Below are positions 52,304 to 62,084 of a stretch of DNA of 62,133 nt, one piece after another. This DNA is from an uncultured Clostridium sp. Its GTDB lineage: Bacteria > Bacillota > Clostridia > Clostridiales > Clostridiaceae. Under the pieces are notes generated by a model, which worked only from the letters and a program-made list of their open reading frames with translations, had not been told where the DNA came from and did not search any database. The stretch spans positions 1 to 62,133 of the forward strand of contig NZ_CAMTIG010000021.1 of assembly GCF_947072515.1 (NCBI RefSeq), in the 5' to 3' direction. Each line of letters begins with the position of its first letter. Position 1 is the first letter of the stretch. A program made the position numbers and the translations under genes.

Positions 52304-53418
52304 AGTCTCTTTACCAAATCTGAATTTTCCTTTGTATATTTATTTATCTTTCTATCATAATATACCTTCAATGTTGCCATGGTAGGTGATGCTAAAAGCA
52401 TTCCTATTGGGCCAAAGAAGCCTCCACCTATAGTTACTCCAAGAATTATAAAAAATGGTTTAACACCTACTTTTCCTCCTATAAGTTTAGGATCTAAATA
52501 CCAAGCATCAAATTGTTGAACTGCTAATAAAAATATGAATACAGCCAAAGCTTTCCATGGTGATACAAATATACATACTGTTGCAGCTATTATTTCTCCT
52601 ACTAACGGTCCCACATATGGTATCATATTCGTAAATCCAACTACTATAGCTAATAATATAGCATATGGTGCATCTAAAATTATTAATCCTATTAATGCTA
52701 TTGTTGCAATAATAAGTGAATCTAATGCTTTTGTTCCTACATATGTTCCAATCATTTTATTATATAATCGTAATCCTTCTAATATCTTTTCACTATGCTT
52801 TTCTTTTGCTATCATAGATAAAAGTATTTTAGCATTATATATTAGTCTCTCTTTATCTAATAGTACATATATAGAAATCAAGAATCCAAATCCAGCCATA
52901 ACCACATTTGTAGTTATTGTTATTAGTGATGTCGCTGAACTTTCTAGTAAACTTACAAGTATAGTTCCAAGTTTTGTTGATATACTTGTTATTGTTTCTA
53001 ATACTCCAGCCTGTTTCATTAAATCATATATTCTTTCATCCTTTAATGCAGCCAGAATCCAATCTTGACCTTCATTAACATATGTCGGTATTTCTTTAGC
53101 AATAGAAATTATACTATCTATTAAACTAGGAATTACATAAATCCCTAAAACAACTATCATTCCAGCTACTAAAAGATATGTTACCCCTACTGCAAGTCCT
53201 CGTTTTAATTTCAACTTATTTTCAAATAATTTCATTATAGGATTTAATATATAGGCAATTATAATAGCGTATATAAATGGGCTTAATACCGTTAAAACCT
53301 TTTTTATAAACGAAAAATATACATTGTAATTTTCGACTATTTTATAGCCAATCACAACAACTATTACTAATATAAGTATATCTATATATTTAATGTTTTT
53401 ATTTAGCAATCTTTTCAT
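52300..53418 (-). CDS. AI-2E family transporter (YtvI/PerM type)
   Basis: Integral membrane protein (372 aa) with about eight helices and a long amphipathic central region (about 90-160). The family blocks PFIYAIIIAYILNPI (about 46-60), GFTNMIPYVGPLVGE (about 261-275) and DPKLIGGKVGVKPFFIILGVTIGGGFFGPIGM, split here around 315-345, are present. Members include the quorum-signal exporter TqsA and Na+/H+ antiporters, so the substrate is unknown. AAGGAAAGG precedes the ATG. Single gene. Confidence 0.9.
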   Translation of the reverse strand: MKRLLNKNIKYIDILILVIVVVIGYKIVENYNVYFSFIKKVLTVLSPFIYAIIIAYILNPIMKLFENKLKLKRGLAVGVTYLLVAGMIVVLGIYVIPSLIDSIISIAKEIPTYVNEGQDWILAALKDERIYDLMKQAGVLETITSISTKLGTILVSLLESSATSLITITTNVVMAGFGFLISIYVLLDKERLIYNAKILLSMIAKEKHSEKILEGLRLYNKMIGTYVGTKALDSLIIATIALIGLIILDAPYAILLAIVVGFTNMIPYVGPLVGEIIAATVCIFVSPWKALAVFIFLLAVQQFDAWYLDPKLIGGKVGVKPFFIILGVTIGGGFFGPIGMLLASPTMATLKVYYDRKINKYTKENSDLVKRL

Positions 53419-53567
53419 CCTTTCCTTATTTTTCTTTATTATCTATAAGTATATCATATTTTTCCTTTTCTCTTTGCTTACTTTATATTAATTATTTCTT
53501 AATTTTATTCACTTTTTAGACATCTATATTTTTTATTATTATTTCTTCTATTAAGTTTAATTTAAAA

Positions 53568-53598
53568 TAAAAAAGCCGCATAAATTATGCGGCTTTTT
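53568..53598 (-). terminator. Intrinsic terminator of argS
   Basis: Stem aaaagccgcata / tatgcggctttt, T run on the minus strand, just past the argS stop. Confidence 0.9.
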
Positions 53599-53599
53599 A

Positions 53600-55294
53600 C
53601 TACATTTTTTCTACTGCTTCAAGTCCTATTAATCCAAGTGCATTTTTAATTACTTGACAACTAACTTTTACAAGCGCTAACCTAGAATTTTTTAATTTTT
53701 CATCTTCTAAATTTAATACTGAATGAGCATTATAGAATTTATTAAATGCTTTAGCTACATCTATAGCATATCTTGTCATAACACAAGGTTCTAATTTTTC
53801 TATTGCTCCATGTATATTCTTTTTAAATCCTTCTAATGCTTTTATAAGTTCAAATTCTTCTTTTGATGAAAGAAGCGAATAATCTACTTTAGTGAAATCT
53901 ATCTCTCCTGCTCTTGTTAATATTGAATTAGCTCTAGCATATGAGTATTGTACATATGGTCCTGTTTCACCTTCAAATGAAAGAATTTCTTTCCAATCAA
54001 AAATAATATCTTTTTCTCTTGAGTTCTTAAGATAAGTAAATACTATTGCCCCAATTCCTATCTTTTTAGCTACTTCTTCTTTATTTTCTAAATTTGGATT
54101 TTTTTCATTTATAATTTCAAGTGTCTTTTCAACTGCTTCTCTTAATAGATCATCTAGTAATATTACATTACCTTTTCTAGTTGACATTCCACCATTAGGG
54201 AACTTAACTAATCCAAACCCTACATGGACGCAATCCTTAGCCCATTCTTTTCCTTCTAGCTCTAAAACTTTATATACTTGTTTAAAGTGAAGTGCTTGTG
54301 GAGTTCCTACTACATAAATACTCTTATAGAAATCATAATTTTCTTTTCTGTAATTTGCAGCTGCTAAATCCCTAGTTGCATATATAGTTGCTCCATCACC
54401 TTTTAATACTATACATGGAGGCATATTATACTCATCAAGCATTACAACTTGTGCTCCATTACTTTCTACTAAAAGATTTTTTTCTTTTAATCCTTCTATT
54501 ACTTTATCCATTTTATCATTATAGAATGCTTCTCCTGCTAATGAATCAAACTTTACTCCTAGAAGGTTATATATTCTATCAAATTCTTTTAAACTTAATG
54601 CTCTAAATCTTTTCCAAAGTTCTGTAGCTTCTGCGTCCCCATCTTCAAGTTTCTTAAAGTACATTCTTCCTTCATCTACTAATGTTGGATCTTTTTCTGC
54701 TTCTTCATGGAATTTAACGTAAATTCTTAAAAGTTCTTCTATTGGTGCTTTTTCTAAAGCATCTAAATCTACCCATCTGTGATATGCAGATATAAGTTTC
54801 CCAAATTGAGTTCCCCAATCACCTAAATGATTTATTCCTTCTACAGTATATCCTTCTTCTTTAAATAATCTGTATAATGAATTCCCTATTGATGTACTAA
54901 ATAAATGTCCTACGTGGAATGGTTTTGCTATATTAGGTGATGAATATTCAACACATACAGTTTTTCCTTCACCTATATTAGATTTACCATAATTGTCGCC
55001 TTCATTTAAAATTGTTTCTATAGTTGCCTTATTAAAGGCTCCTTTATCTACAAAGAAATTAACATATGGTCCTAAAGCTTTAATTTCTTCAAATCCATCT
55101 TTATTTAATTCCTCACTTAACTCTGCTGATATCATATTTGGAGCTTTTTTCATAACCTTTGCTAATTGGAAACAAGGAAATGCATAATCTCCCATATCTG
55201 ATTTTGGTGGAATCTCTATAAGCTTTTTAATATCTTCTACTTCTAAATCAACTTTAGTTTTTATAAGTTCTGCTATTTTTTGTTTGTAATCCAT
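53600..55294 (-). CDS. argS: Arginyl-tRNA synthetase
   Basis: Class I aminoacyl-tRNA synthetase (564 aa) charging tRNA-Arg. An N-terminal ArgRS additional domain (about 1-100), the HIGH-type motif [14 protein letters not shown] (about 117-130), the KMSKS-like MSTRKGN (about 370) and the anticodon-binding domain with DALR features (about 440-564, ending [12 protein letters not shown]) are all present. A TTG two codons upstream abuts GGAGGAGA and is rejected. Expression is controlled by a T-box leader that reads uncharged tRNA-Arg. Confidence 0.96.
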   Translation of the reverse strand: MDYKQKIAELIKTKVDLEVEDIKKLIEIPPKSDMGDYAFPCFQLAKVMKKAPNMISAELSEELNKDGFEEIKALGPYVNFFVDKGAFNKATIETILNEGDNYGKSNIGEGKTVCVEYSSPNIAKPFHVGHLFSTSIGNSLYRLFKEEGYTVEGINHLGDWGTQFGKLISAYHRWVDLDALEKAPIEELLRIYVKFHEEAEKDPTLVDEGRMYFKKLEDGDAEATELWKRFRALSLKEFDRIYNLLGVKFDSLAGEAFYNDKMDKVIEGLKEKNLLVESNGAQVVMLDEYNMPPCIVLKGDGATIYATRDLAAANYRKENYDFYKSIYVVGTPQALHFKQVYKVLELEGKEWAKDCVHVGFGLVKFPNGGMSTRKGNVILLDDLLREAVEKTLEIINEKNPNLENKEEVAKKIGIGAIVFTYLKNSREKDIIFDWKEILSFEGETGPYVQYSYARANSILTRAGEIDFTKVDYSLLSSKEEFELIKALEGFKKNIHGAIEKLEPCVMTRYAIDVAKAFNKFYNAHSVLNLEDEKLKNSRLALVKVSCQVIKNALGLIGLEAVEKM

Positions 55295-55344
55295 TTTCAA
55301 TCTCCTCCGGTTTCATTTATATTTCTTCTAATTTTTTAATTTTA

Positions 55345-55598
55345 TGCATAAAAAAAACCGCCTCTTAAATATATTAAGAGACGGATAAGTTCCGCGGTAC
55401 CACTCTAATTGCATAATTTCTCTACTATGCCACTCTTTTTGTTAACGCAAATTGTTTTGCGGCGCCCTTACTTTTTCAGGGGCTCCTTAGAGGCTCTCTT
55501 TGTCTTAATTCTCTTGTGGGCTTCCACCAAATCTCCACTCGCTTTAAGAAAAATATTAAGACTACTCTTCTCTTCATAGGATTTATTTTAAATTTCTT
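55345..55598 (-). ncRNA. T-box riboswitch, tRNA-Arg responsive, upstream of argS
   Basis: On the minus strand the leader starts near 55598. Stem I is closed by gtcttaat / attaagac, with AGA (55510-55512) followed by A immediately before the 3' arm, fitting an arginine specifier. The T-box sequence TGGTACCGCGG lies at 55392-55402. A terminator (ccgtctcttaa / ttaagaggcgg, then seven T, 55350-55384) precedes argS. Uncharged tRNA-Arg should stabilise the antiterminator and allow argS transcription. The specifier call is inferred from stem I layout. Confidence 0.93.
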
Positions 55599-55604
55599 TT
55601 GTTA

Positions 55605-55634
55605 ATTATACACAATTTATTATCATAGTGTCAA
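55605..55634 (-). promoter_or_regulatory. Sigma-A promoter of the argS T-box leader
   Basis: On the minus strand TTGACA (55629-55634), 18-bp spacer, TATAAT (55605-55610): full consensus boxes, as expected for a gene regulated by attenuation. Confidence 0.85.
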
Positions 55635-55743
55635 TAAACCCTTAAATATTCTTTAATATGAATATTTCTTTTCTTAAAAAGTGTATAATGTATTCAAGAT
55701 TAAAAATTTATCTTTACGAGAATTATGAAGGAGTAGTAAATTT

Positions 55744-57252
55744 ATGAATAAAATAGGAATTATAGAAATAGGCGTTGATATTTTCAATCTTACCCTTACT
55801 GATATCGATAAAAATGGTTACTTTAAAATAATTGATCAAATACACTCTTCTGTAGCTTTATCTTCAAGTCTTTTAGATAATACAAAACTTTCAGAAGAAG
55901 AACTTAACATAACTATTTCCACATTAAAATCATTTAAATCAATGTGCCAAGTATCTGGTGTTAATAAAATACTTGCAGTAGCTACTGAAGCTTTTAGAGA
56001 AGCTACAAATAGCACACTTTTAGCTGACCTTATTAAGGATCTTTTATCAATCGATATAAAAATTCTTTCTGTTGAAGAAGAAATTCGTTATAATTTTTTA
56101 GCTGTATCTAATAGTATTTATTTCGATAACTCTCTTCTTGTAGATATAGAGGGGTGTTCAACTCATATATCATGGATAAAGGATAATTGTATAAAGGAGA
56201 GTATCTCTTTACCAATTGGCTATTTAAATACCGCATCAACTTATCATTTAGAAGATAGAATTTCTTTAGAAGATTTAGATCTTGCAACTGAAGAGAGTCT
56301 TACTTTAATTAAAGATTGTTCATGGCTTAAAGAAAATACTTTCGATTCTTTAATCTCTAGCGATATAATTGTTCGTTCTTTAAGTAGATTAGATAGATTA
56401 AAAAAACGTTATCCACTTGATGTATCTCATAACTATAGATTTTATGATATTGATGTTGCAGAATATTTAAATCTTTTCAAAACTAAAGATTTAAAAAGCC
56501 GTAAAAATATTGATGGTATAACACCACGTGAATCTAAGGTTATTGTTGCTGGTACATTAATTTTAAAAAATATTTTAGAAACTTCACAAACCAACACTCT
56601 TATTTCTTCATCAAATGGGTTAAGTGGTGGTTTAATGTATGATTATATTCTAAAAAATTATAATATTACACATGATATGCTAGACTATTCTCTTGAAGGG
56701 ACAATGGATAAACTAGGTATAAATAAGCAACATGCATATCAAGTTTATTTTCTAGCCCAAAAATTATTTAAAGGATTAAAGCCTATTCACAAGCTTAATG
56801 ATTCTTATGATAAAATATTAAAAACCTCTTCTCTTATGCATGATTGTGGTACTAGTATAGATTATTACAATCATCACAGACATAGTTTTTATATTATTTT
56901 AAGCTCTGAAATTAGAGGTTTAACCCATAAAGAAATGCTTATGAGTGCTGCTATTGCTGCATCACATCGAAATAATAATTATAAATTCCCATTACCAGTT
57001 TATAACTCTATATTAAATAAATCTGATATAAAGCATATTGAGTATATAGGAACTATTTTGAAAATTGCTGAAGGTTTAGATAGAAGTCTTGAGGGTGCTG
57101 TAAAAGATCTTTCAGTTTTTATAAATGGTGACAAAGTTACTATTTATCTTAATTCAAGACTTGATTTACAATTTGAAATAAATCAAGCCATGAGAGCTGC
57201 TAAACACTTCAATGAAATTTATAAAAAAGAGCTTATAATTCAAAAATTCTAA
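55744..57252 (+). CDS. Ppx/GppA-HD protein with degenerate phosphatase motifs
   Basis: Protein of 502 aa with the two-domain ASKHA core of exopolyphosphatase (about 1-300) followed by an HD-type helical domain (about 310-500, with LMHDCGTSIDYYNHHRHSFYI near 365-385). The phosphate-binding signatures are altered: the usual DxGSNS reads EIGVDI near 7-12, DIGGGS reads DIEGCS near 137-142, and SGxREG reads SGGLMYD near 297. Polyphosphate or pppGpp hydrolysis is therefore doubtful in the ASKHA part, while the HD residues persist. GAAGGAG site. Single gene between argS and a shared terminator. Confidence 0.85.
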   Translation: MNKIGIIEIGVDIFNLTLTDIDKNGYFKIIDQIHSSVALSSSLLDNTKLSEEELNITISTLKSFKSMCQVSGVNKILAVATEAFREATNSTLLADLIKDLLSIDIKILSVEEEIRYNFLAVSNSIYFDNSLLVDIEGCSTHISWIKDNCIKESISLPIGYLNTASTYHLEDRISLEDLDLATEESLTLIKDCSWLKENTFDSLISSDIIVRSLSRLDRLKKRYPLDVSHNYRFYDIDVAEYLNLFKTKDLKSRKNIDGITPRESKVIVAGTLILKNILETSQTNTLISSSNGLSGGLMYDYILKNYNITHDMLDYSLEGTMDKLGINKQHAYQVYFLAQKLFKGLKPIHKLNDSYDKILKTSSLMHDCGTSIDYYNHHRHSFYIILSSEIRGLTHKEMLMSAAIAASHRNNNYKFPLPVYNSILNKSDIKHIEYIGTILKIAEGLDRSLEGAVKDLSVFINGDKVTIYLNSRLDLQFEINQAMRAAKHFNEIYKKELIIQKF

Positions 57253-57276
57253 AGCTTAAATCTTTATAAAAAAATT

Positions 57277-57318
57277 AAAGCCCAATCTATAAAATTTTCA
57301 TTTTTAGATTGGGCTTAT
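57277..57318. terminator. Bidirectional intrinsic terminator
   Basis: Perfect stem aagcccaatct / agattgggctt with a 17-base loop, between the convergent Ppx-like and S2P-like genes. Confidence 0.87.
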
Positions 57319-57326
57319 TTATTTAA

Positions 57327-57980
57327 TTAAATAAATATTCCTGTTATTAAATTTATTAAAATTTGTAATCCATTTAATACCCAACCAACTGGATATCTTA
57401 AAATAGGACCTGCTAAAAGAATTATCCCAATTAGTATTATAAATTGATATTGGCTATTTAATAATGGCTCTCCATACTTATGGAAATTTTTAGGACTTAA
57501 ATCTCTAAATATATTAAATCCATCTAATCCTGGAAGTGGTAATAGATAAAATATAAATAAACTAACAAAGATTCTAATACTACTTACTACCATTGTTAAA
57601 ATTATTCCATATATAGGACTTGAAATTCCAAACTTAAACACTGCAACTTTCATTATTGCTAATATTATACTTGAAACTATAGCTAATCCAAATAAAGCTA
57701 ACGGTCCTGCTAAACTTACTTTTAAATCATCTTTATAAAAATTTTTATAGGCTCTAGGATCAGTTTCTATAGGCTTTGCCCACCCTATACCACATACTAA
57801 AATAAGTAATGTTCCTATTGGATCTATATGGTTTAACGGATTTAAGTTTAACCTTCCTTGAAATCTTGCCGTCTTATCTCCAAGCTTGTCTGCCATCATT
57901 CCTTTTGCGTAAGAATGGAATGTAAATGCTAACAGTATTCCTGGAATCGAATAGATTATATTTTGTATCATATTTAACAT
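57327..57980 (-). CDS. Site-2 protease-like membrane protein with lost HExxH motif
   Basis: Integral membrane protein (217 aa) of the M50/S2P-like family with about five to six helices. The family blocks are clear: GDKTARFQGRLNLNPLNHIDPIGTL (split, about 34-58), GWAKPI (about 66) and LLPLPGLDGFNIF (about 146-158). The zinc motif HExxH, expected near residue 22, reads HSYAK, so both the catalytic Glu and the second His are missing. It is probably an inactive homologue that binds or shields membrane proteins. AAAGGAGAAG site. Single gene. Confidence 0.85.
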   Translation of the reverse strand: MLNMIQNIIYSIPGILLAFTFHSYAKGMMADKLGDKTARFQGRLNLNPLNHIDPIGTLLILVCGIGWAKPIETDPRAYKNFYKDDLKVSLAGPLALFGLAIVSSIILAIMKVAVFKFGISSPIYGIILTMVVSSIRIFVSLFIFYLLPLPGLDGFNIFRDLSPKNFHKYGEPLLNSQYQFIILIGIILLAGPILRYPVGWVLNGLQILINLITGIFI

Positions 57981-58068
57981 AAAAACTTCTCCTTTTTTCC
58001 AATTTAATAAATATTATATCATACATATACCCTCACGTATACAGTATTAATTACTTTTTAAAAGTTTA

Positions 58069-58094
58069 TAAAGCACCATATTTGGTGCTTTATT
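58069..58094 (-). terminator. Intrinsic terminator of the LCP gene
   Basis: Stem aaagcacca / tggtgcttt, followed on the minus strand by a T-rich stretch just past the stop codon. Confidence 0.8.
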
Positions 58095-58098
58095 TTAT

Positions 58099-59610
58099 CT
58101 AGGCTGCTTCTCTTTCTGTTGAAGGGCTCACTCCTTCTCCATTACTTGGCTTTTCTGTTTGCCCTCCATTTTGTTTATTATCCTCTGTTCCACTTTCACC
58201 TGTTGATCCACCATTTGCTCCACCATTTGTATTATTCCCATTTTCTGTAGATCCTCCTGTTCCAGTACCTCCACCTGTATTTCCTTCATTTGTATTATTG
58301 TTGTTTCCATTTCCTGTTGAAGGTTTATCAACATTTGGCTTATTACTATTATTTGAATTGTTTGATCCACTTGAATTATTTGAGTTATTTGACCCACTTG
58401 AGTTATTTGACCCACTTGAATTATTTGAATTACCAGTATTAGTTGAGTTGTTTGAACTATTCCCTGTATTATTTGAATTATTATTAATCGGTTTATTTGT
58501 TCCACTCTTTGGTCTTTCTTCTATCACTGGTGGTTTAATCGTTACTCCACTATTAGTTTGTGTAGCCGAATCATATCCATAATATTCTCTATTTAATCTT
58601 TCTCTCCATTCTGAAACACTATAACTATTTTCAGTTGGTGTTATATCATTGAAGATATAGTCATCTATAATTTTTTTATGTTGCTCCTTATCTATTAATA
58701 AAACAGCTCCATAGTTCTTATAGCTTAATACATCTGCTGTTAATTCTTCTATCGGTAATCTTAATTGTTCAAACTCTAAACTTGGAAATTTCGATGCAGT
58801 ATATGCGTAATTTAATAATGCAAATGGCTCTATATTAGTTTTTATATGTGGTAACATTTCATACATAAACGAAGGATATTTCATAGGATTTACATCTTTA
58901 AACTTTTCTGCAATTATTCCTAATACTCGTCTTTGTCTATCTGTTCTTTCATAATCTCCATTTCCTGTTTTTCTTATTCTTGCATATGATAAAGCTTGTT
59001 GTCCATCTAATTTTTGCATTCCTGCTTCAGTTATTTTAGGAGATTTTTCTGAAGATTTGTGTTGCTCTCCTATATACTTATTTAACTGCTCTAACTCATA
59101 ATCTTTAACATCTACATCTATACCACCTAGTATATCTATAATAGATTCAAATCCCCAAAAATTAACCATTAAATATTTATCAAGTCCTATTCCAAAATTT
59201 TCTTTAATAGTTTCTATTAATAACGGCACATCTCCATATGATAAAGCTGCATTTATTTTCCCTTGCCCATGCCCTGGAATATCTACAAATGTATCTCTCA
59301 TTATAGATGTTAATTTTAATTTTTTATTATTATTATCTATAGTTAATATCATTATTGAATCTGATCGTGCAGGCTCGTCTAAATCTCGTGCATCTGTTCC
59401 TATCAATAATATATTTGTTATCCCACTTACTTCTTTAAAGTCTATATTATTTTTTTGTATATTATCATTACTATATATTTTATTTCTTACATAAAGATAT
59501 CCACCCCCTAGTAGCGTAATTAATGATACTATTATGATTCCTACTACTATAGAGATTTTTTTCACTAATTTCTTTTTGTTCTTTTTTTCAATCCCCTTTT
59601 CTTTACTCAT
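58099..59610 (-). CDS. LytR-CpsA-Psr (LCP) family glycopolymer ligase with Ser/Asn/Gly-rich tail
   Basis: Membrane-anchored enzyme (503 aa) that attaches wall polymers such as teichoic acid to peptidoglycan from lipid carriers, on the outer face. After a basic start and one helix (about 19-45), the LCP domain (about 65-300) shows TDARDLDEPARSDSIMIL (about 73-90), SIMRDTFVDIPGHG (about 102-115) and KINAALSYG. Residues about 365-503 are low-complexity: Asn/Ser/Gly repeats, then Gly/Thr/Glu-rich sequence, encoded by visible tandem DNA repeats, probably a wall-spanning spacer. AGGAGGAG site. Single gene. Confidence 0.93.
   Translation of the reverse strand: MSKEKGIEKKNKKKLVKKISIVVGIIIVSLITLLGGGYLYVRNKIYSNDNIQKNNIDFKEVSGITNILLIGTDARDLDEPARSDSIMILTIDNNNKKLKLTSIMRDTFVDIPGHGQGKINAALSYGDVPLLIETIKENFGIGLDKYLMVNFWGFESIIDILGGIDVDVKDYELEQLNKYIGEQHKSSEKSPKITEAGMQKLDGQQALSYARIRKTGNGDYERTDRQRRVLGIIAEKFKDVNPMKYPSFMYEMLPHIKTNIEPFALLNYAYTASKFPSLEFEQLRLPIEELTADVLSYKNYGAVLLIDKEQHKKIIDDYIFNDITPTENSYSVSEWRERLNREYYGYDSATQTNSGVTIKPPVIEERPKSGTNKPINNNSNNTGNSSNNSTNTGNSNNSSGSNNSSGSNNSNNSSGSNNSNNSNKPNVDKPSTGNGNNNNTNEGNTGGGTGTGGSTENGNNTNGGANGGSTGESGTEDNKQNGGQTEKPSNGEGVSPSTEREAA
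58355..58436. repeat. 18-bp tandem repeats within the LCP tail
   Basis: Units of agttatttgacccacttg occur exactly at 58383-58400 and 58401-58418, flanked by degenerate copies. In translation they give NSSGSN-type units, so slippage can change tail length without shifting frame. Confidence 0.75.
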
Positions 59611-59815
59611 TCTCTCCTCCTAATCTTAAGTTATACATTATTTTAACTATTTATTAACAATATTAACATTTTAATTATAATAAAATTTTAAAAATAAAAC
59701 TAGTATAATTTTATTTTTTAATATTTATTTTTTTCAATCCCCTCTTTTTTGTTTAAATTTTAGATATTATGTCATATAATTTAAATAAACTAAAATTTAC
59801 GAAGGAATTACTTTT

Positions 59816-60781
59816 ATGAAAGAGAAAATTTTAAAATTTTTAAGAGATTCAAATGAATATATATCTGGTGAATTTTTAAGTTCACAATTAAATATAAGCA
59901 GAAATGCTATTTGGAAACATATAAATGCTTTAAAACAAGAAGGATACGAAATAGATAGTATTAGAAATAAAGGCTATAAGCTTTTAAAAACTCCTAATAT
60001 AATATCGACTCAAACTCTTACACCCTTTTTAACAACTAATTTTATTGGTCGAAATCTCTTTGCTTTAGAGACTGTAGATTCAACTAATCTCTATGCTAAA
60101 ACTCTATGTAAAACTCACCCTGTAGACGGAGCCTGTATAGTTTCTAAAATACAAACTGCTGGCTCAGGTAGATTTAATAGGAATTGGGTTTCTCCTATTG
60201 GTGGTATATGGAATTCTATAATTTTGACTCCTGAAATTAATCCAATAGAAGCACCTAAAATAACTTTAATTGCAGCTGTTGCAATGCATAATACTTTAAA
60301 AGATTTTAATATATTAACTCAAATTAAATGGCCAAATGATTTATATTTAAATGGGAAGAAAATTTGTGGTATTCTAACTACTATGAATTGCGATATGGAT
60401 ACAATAAACTATCTCATCGTAGGTTTAGGTTTGAATGTAAATATCCCTAAAGAATATTTTTCCCACAATAATTTATTTGAAGCTACTTCATTAAAATCAG
60501 AAACAGGCATAGAATATAACCTTGCTGATATTTTAGGGCATTTCTATAATAATTTCGAAGCCCTTTATCTTAAATTTATTTCTAATTTAGACTTATCTGA
60601 TGTAGTTTTTATATTAAAGGAAAATCTTTTTATAAAAACTAGAGATGCTTATTTAATTACTATTAATAAAAAAGAAAAAGTTCACTTTCTAGATATAAAT
60701 GCAAATGGTGAATTAGTTATTCAAGATTCTTCAGGAAATATACGTCCTGTTTTAAGCGGAGAAATCACTTTTAATATATAA
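59816..60781 (+). CDS. birA: Biotin-protein ligase and biotin operon repressor
   Basis: Bifunctional BirA (321 aa): N-terminal winged HTH (about 1-62, ISGEFLSSQLNISRNAIWKHINALKQEGY in helices) followed by the biotin ligase domain (about 80-320) with the ATP/biotin loop GSGRFNRNW (about 117-125), KWPNDLYL (about 170-177) and a C-terminal SH3-like domain. It biotinylates carboxylases and can repress biotin genes. No biotin gene or BirA operator was seen in this window. The loop usually reads GRGR; here GSGR. GAAGGA site. Single gene. Confidence 0.94.
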   Translation: MKEKILKFLRDSNEYISGEFLSSQLNISRNAIWKHINALKQEGYEIDSIRNKGYKLLKTPNIISTQTLTPFLTTNFIGRNLFALETVDSTNLYAKTLCKTHPVDGACIVSKIQTAGSGRFNRNWVSPIGGIWNSIILTPEINPIEAPKITLIAAVAMHNTLKDFNILTQIKWPNDLYLNGKKICGILTTMNCDMDTINYLIVGLGLNVNIPKEYFSHNNLFEATSLKSETGIEYNLADILGHFYNNFEALYLKFISNLDLSDVVFILKENLFIKTRDAYLITINKKEKVHFLDINANGELVIQDSSGNIRPVLSGEITFNI

Positions 60782-60818
60782 AAAAATGGAGTTTTATTTT
60801 AAAACTCCATTTTTTTAT
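60779..60818. terminator. Bidirectional intrinsic terminator
   Basis: Perfect stem aaaaaatggagtttt / aaaactccatttttt between convergent birA and asnA. Confidence 0.92.
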
Positions 60819-60821
60819 TCT

Positions 60822-61835
60822 TTATAATAATACTATTCCATTTTCCTCGCATATACGAATATTTTTCTCATCCCAAACTGAAGATTGCACTTCGCCTATA
60901 TGTGCTTTTTCTAAAAAGTACATACAAATTCTTGATTGCCCAATTCCTCCACCTATAGTATAAGGTAACTTTCCTTCTAATAGATTTTTATGGAATTCAA
61001 ATTTTTTACGTTCTGTTGCCTTTGCTAACGTAAGTTGGTTTTCTAAAGCTTTTTCATCAACCCTTATTCCCATTGATGATAACTCTATAGATTTTTCTAA
61101 AATATCATTATAAAATAATATATCTCCATTTAAGTTCCAATCATCATAATCTGGAGCTCTTCCATCATGTTTTTCTCCACTTTTTAATTCATGGCCTATT
61201 CCTATAATAAAAACAGCTCTATGTTCCTTACAGATTGCATCTTCTCTCTCTTTTGATGATAATTCTTTATATTTATCCTCTAATTCTTGTGCTGTAATAA
61301 AAAATATTTTTTCTGGTAATTTACTATCTAGTTTTAAAAGATTTTCATTTACAAATTTCTCTGTACTCTTAAAAACTTCATAAATTTTTTCTACAGTTTC
61401 TTTTAATGTATCTAAATTTCTATCTTCTTTTTTTATTATTTTTTCCCAATCCCACTGATCTACATAGACAGAGTGAAGATTATCTAATTCTTCATCTCTT
61501 CTTATAGCATTCATATCTGCATATAGTCCTTCTCCAATATTAAACCCATATCTTTTCAAACTATTTCTCTTCCATTTTGCTAAAGAATGTATTATTTCAA
61601 CTTCATCTTCTAAATTGAATATATCGAAACTTACAGGTCTTTCAATTCCATTTAAATCATCATTTAACCCTGATTTTTTTGATACAAAAAGAGGTGCTGA
61701 AACTCTTAATAAATTTAATTTTTTTGATAATTCTTTTTCAAAAAAATCTTTTATTCCTTTTATATTTTTTTCAGTTTCTATTAAGGTACTTTTACTTTTA
61801 TATCCATTTGGTATTATTATTCCATCTACGTTCAT
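60822..61835 (-). CDS. asnA: Aspartate-ammonia ligase (asparagine synthetase A)
   Basis: Ammonia-dependent asparagine synthetase (337 aa) with a class II aminoacyl-tRNA-synthetase-like fold. Characteristic blocks are [22 protein letters not shown] (split, about 42-63), [15 protein letters not shown] (about 124-131) and the C-terminal [22 protein letters not shown] (split, about 297-318). It makes Asn from Asp, ATP and ammonia. Length and motif order match the bacterial family. AAGGGGG site. No Asn T-box was recognised in its upstream region. Confidence 0.95.
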   Translation of the reverse strand: MNVDGIIIPNGYKSKSTLIETEKNIKGIKDFFEKELSKKLNLLRVSAPLFVSKKSGLNDDLNGIERPVSFDIFNLEDEVEIIHSLAKWKRNSLKRYGFNIGEGLYADMNAIRRDEELDNLHSVYVDQWDWEKIIKKEDRNLDTLKETVEKIYEVFKSTEKFVNENLLKLDSKLPEKIFFITAQELEDKYKELSSKEREDAICKEHRAVFIIGIGHELKSGEKHDGRAPDYDDWNLNGDILFYNDILEKSIELSSMGIRVDEKALENQLTLAKATERKKFEFHKNLLEGKLPYTIGGGIGQSRICMYFLEKAHIGEVQSSVWDEKNIRICEENGIVLL

Positions 61836-62051
61836 ATTTTTTCCCCCTTAAATCTTTTATTTTATTATATTCAATTTTTATATTTTTTTCAAATTAATAT
61901 GTTAGTTTTATAAAATTTATTACTTTATTTTTTTATAATATATTTTTTTGCTAAATCAATTTATCTACATATTAATTATTTCTTTCTCTTATTTTCAACA
62001 TTAAAACATTTTTATATACTTAACCTATAACTTTTACGTTTTTATACTATA
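61836..62051. other. AT-rich region upstream of asnA
   Basis: About 215 bases with the asnA ribosome binding site at its left end. It is extremely AT-rich. I see no supported gene, T-box or riboswitch in it; a promoter must be present but several AT-rich candidates cannot be separated. Confidence 0.5.
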
Positions 62052-62083
62052 AAAAAAATGAGGTTGTTAATACAACCTCATTT
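62052..62083 (-). terminator. Terminator hairpin for a leftward gene beyond the window
   Basis: Stem aaaatgaggttgt / acaacctcattt with a run of T residues on the minus strand, so it should end a minus-strand transcript entering from the right. Confidence 0.75.
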
Positions 62084-62084
62084 C

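Noticed and set aside
58355..58436. Tandem repeats considered as a CRISPR array
   Set aside because: Units are directly adjacent without spacers, lie in a coding frame and no cas gene is present.
58128..58505. Long alternative-frame reading frame inside the LCP tail
   Set aside because: It is rich in Gln and Ile only because of the repeat composition, has no ribosome binding site and overlaps a well-supported gene.
61836..62051. asnA upstream region checked for an Asn T-box
   Set aside because: No TGGNACC-type T-box sequence or stem I motif is visible; only AT-rich sequence.
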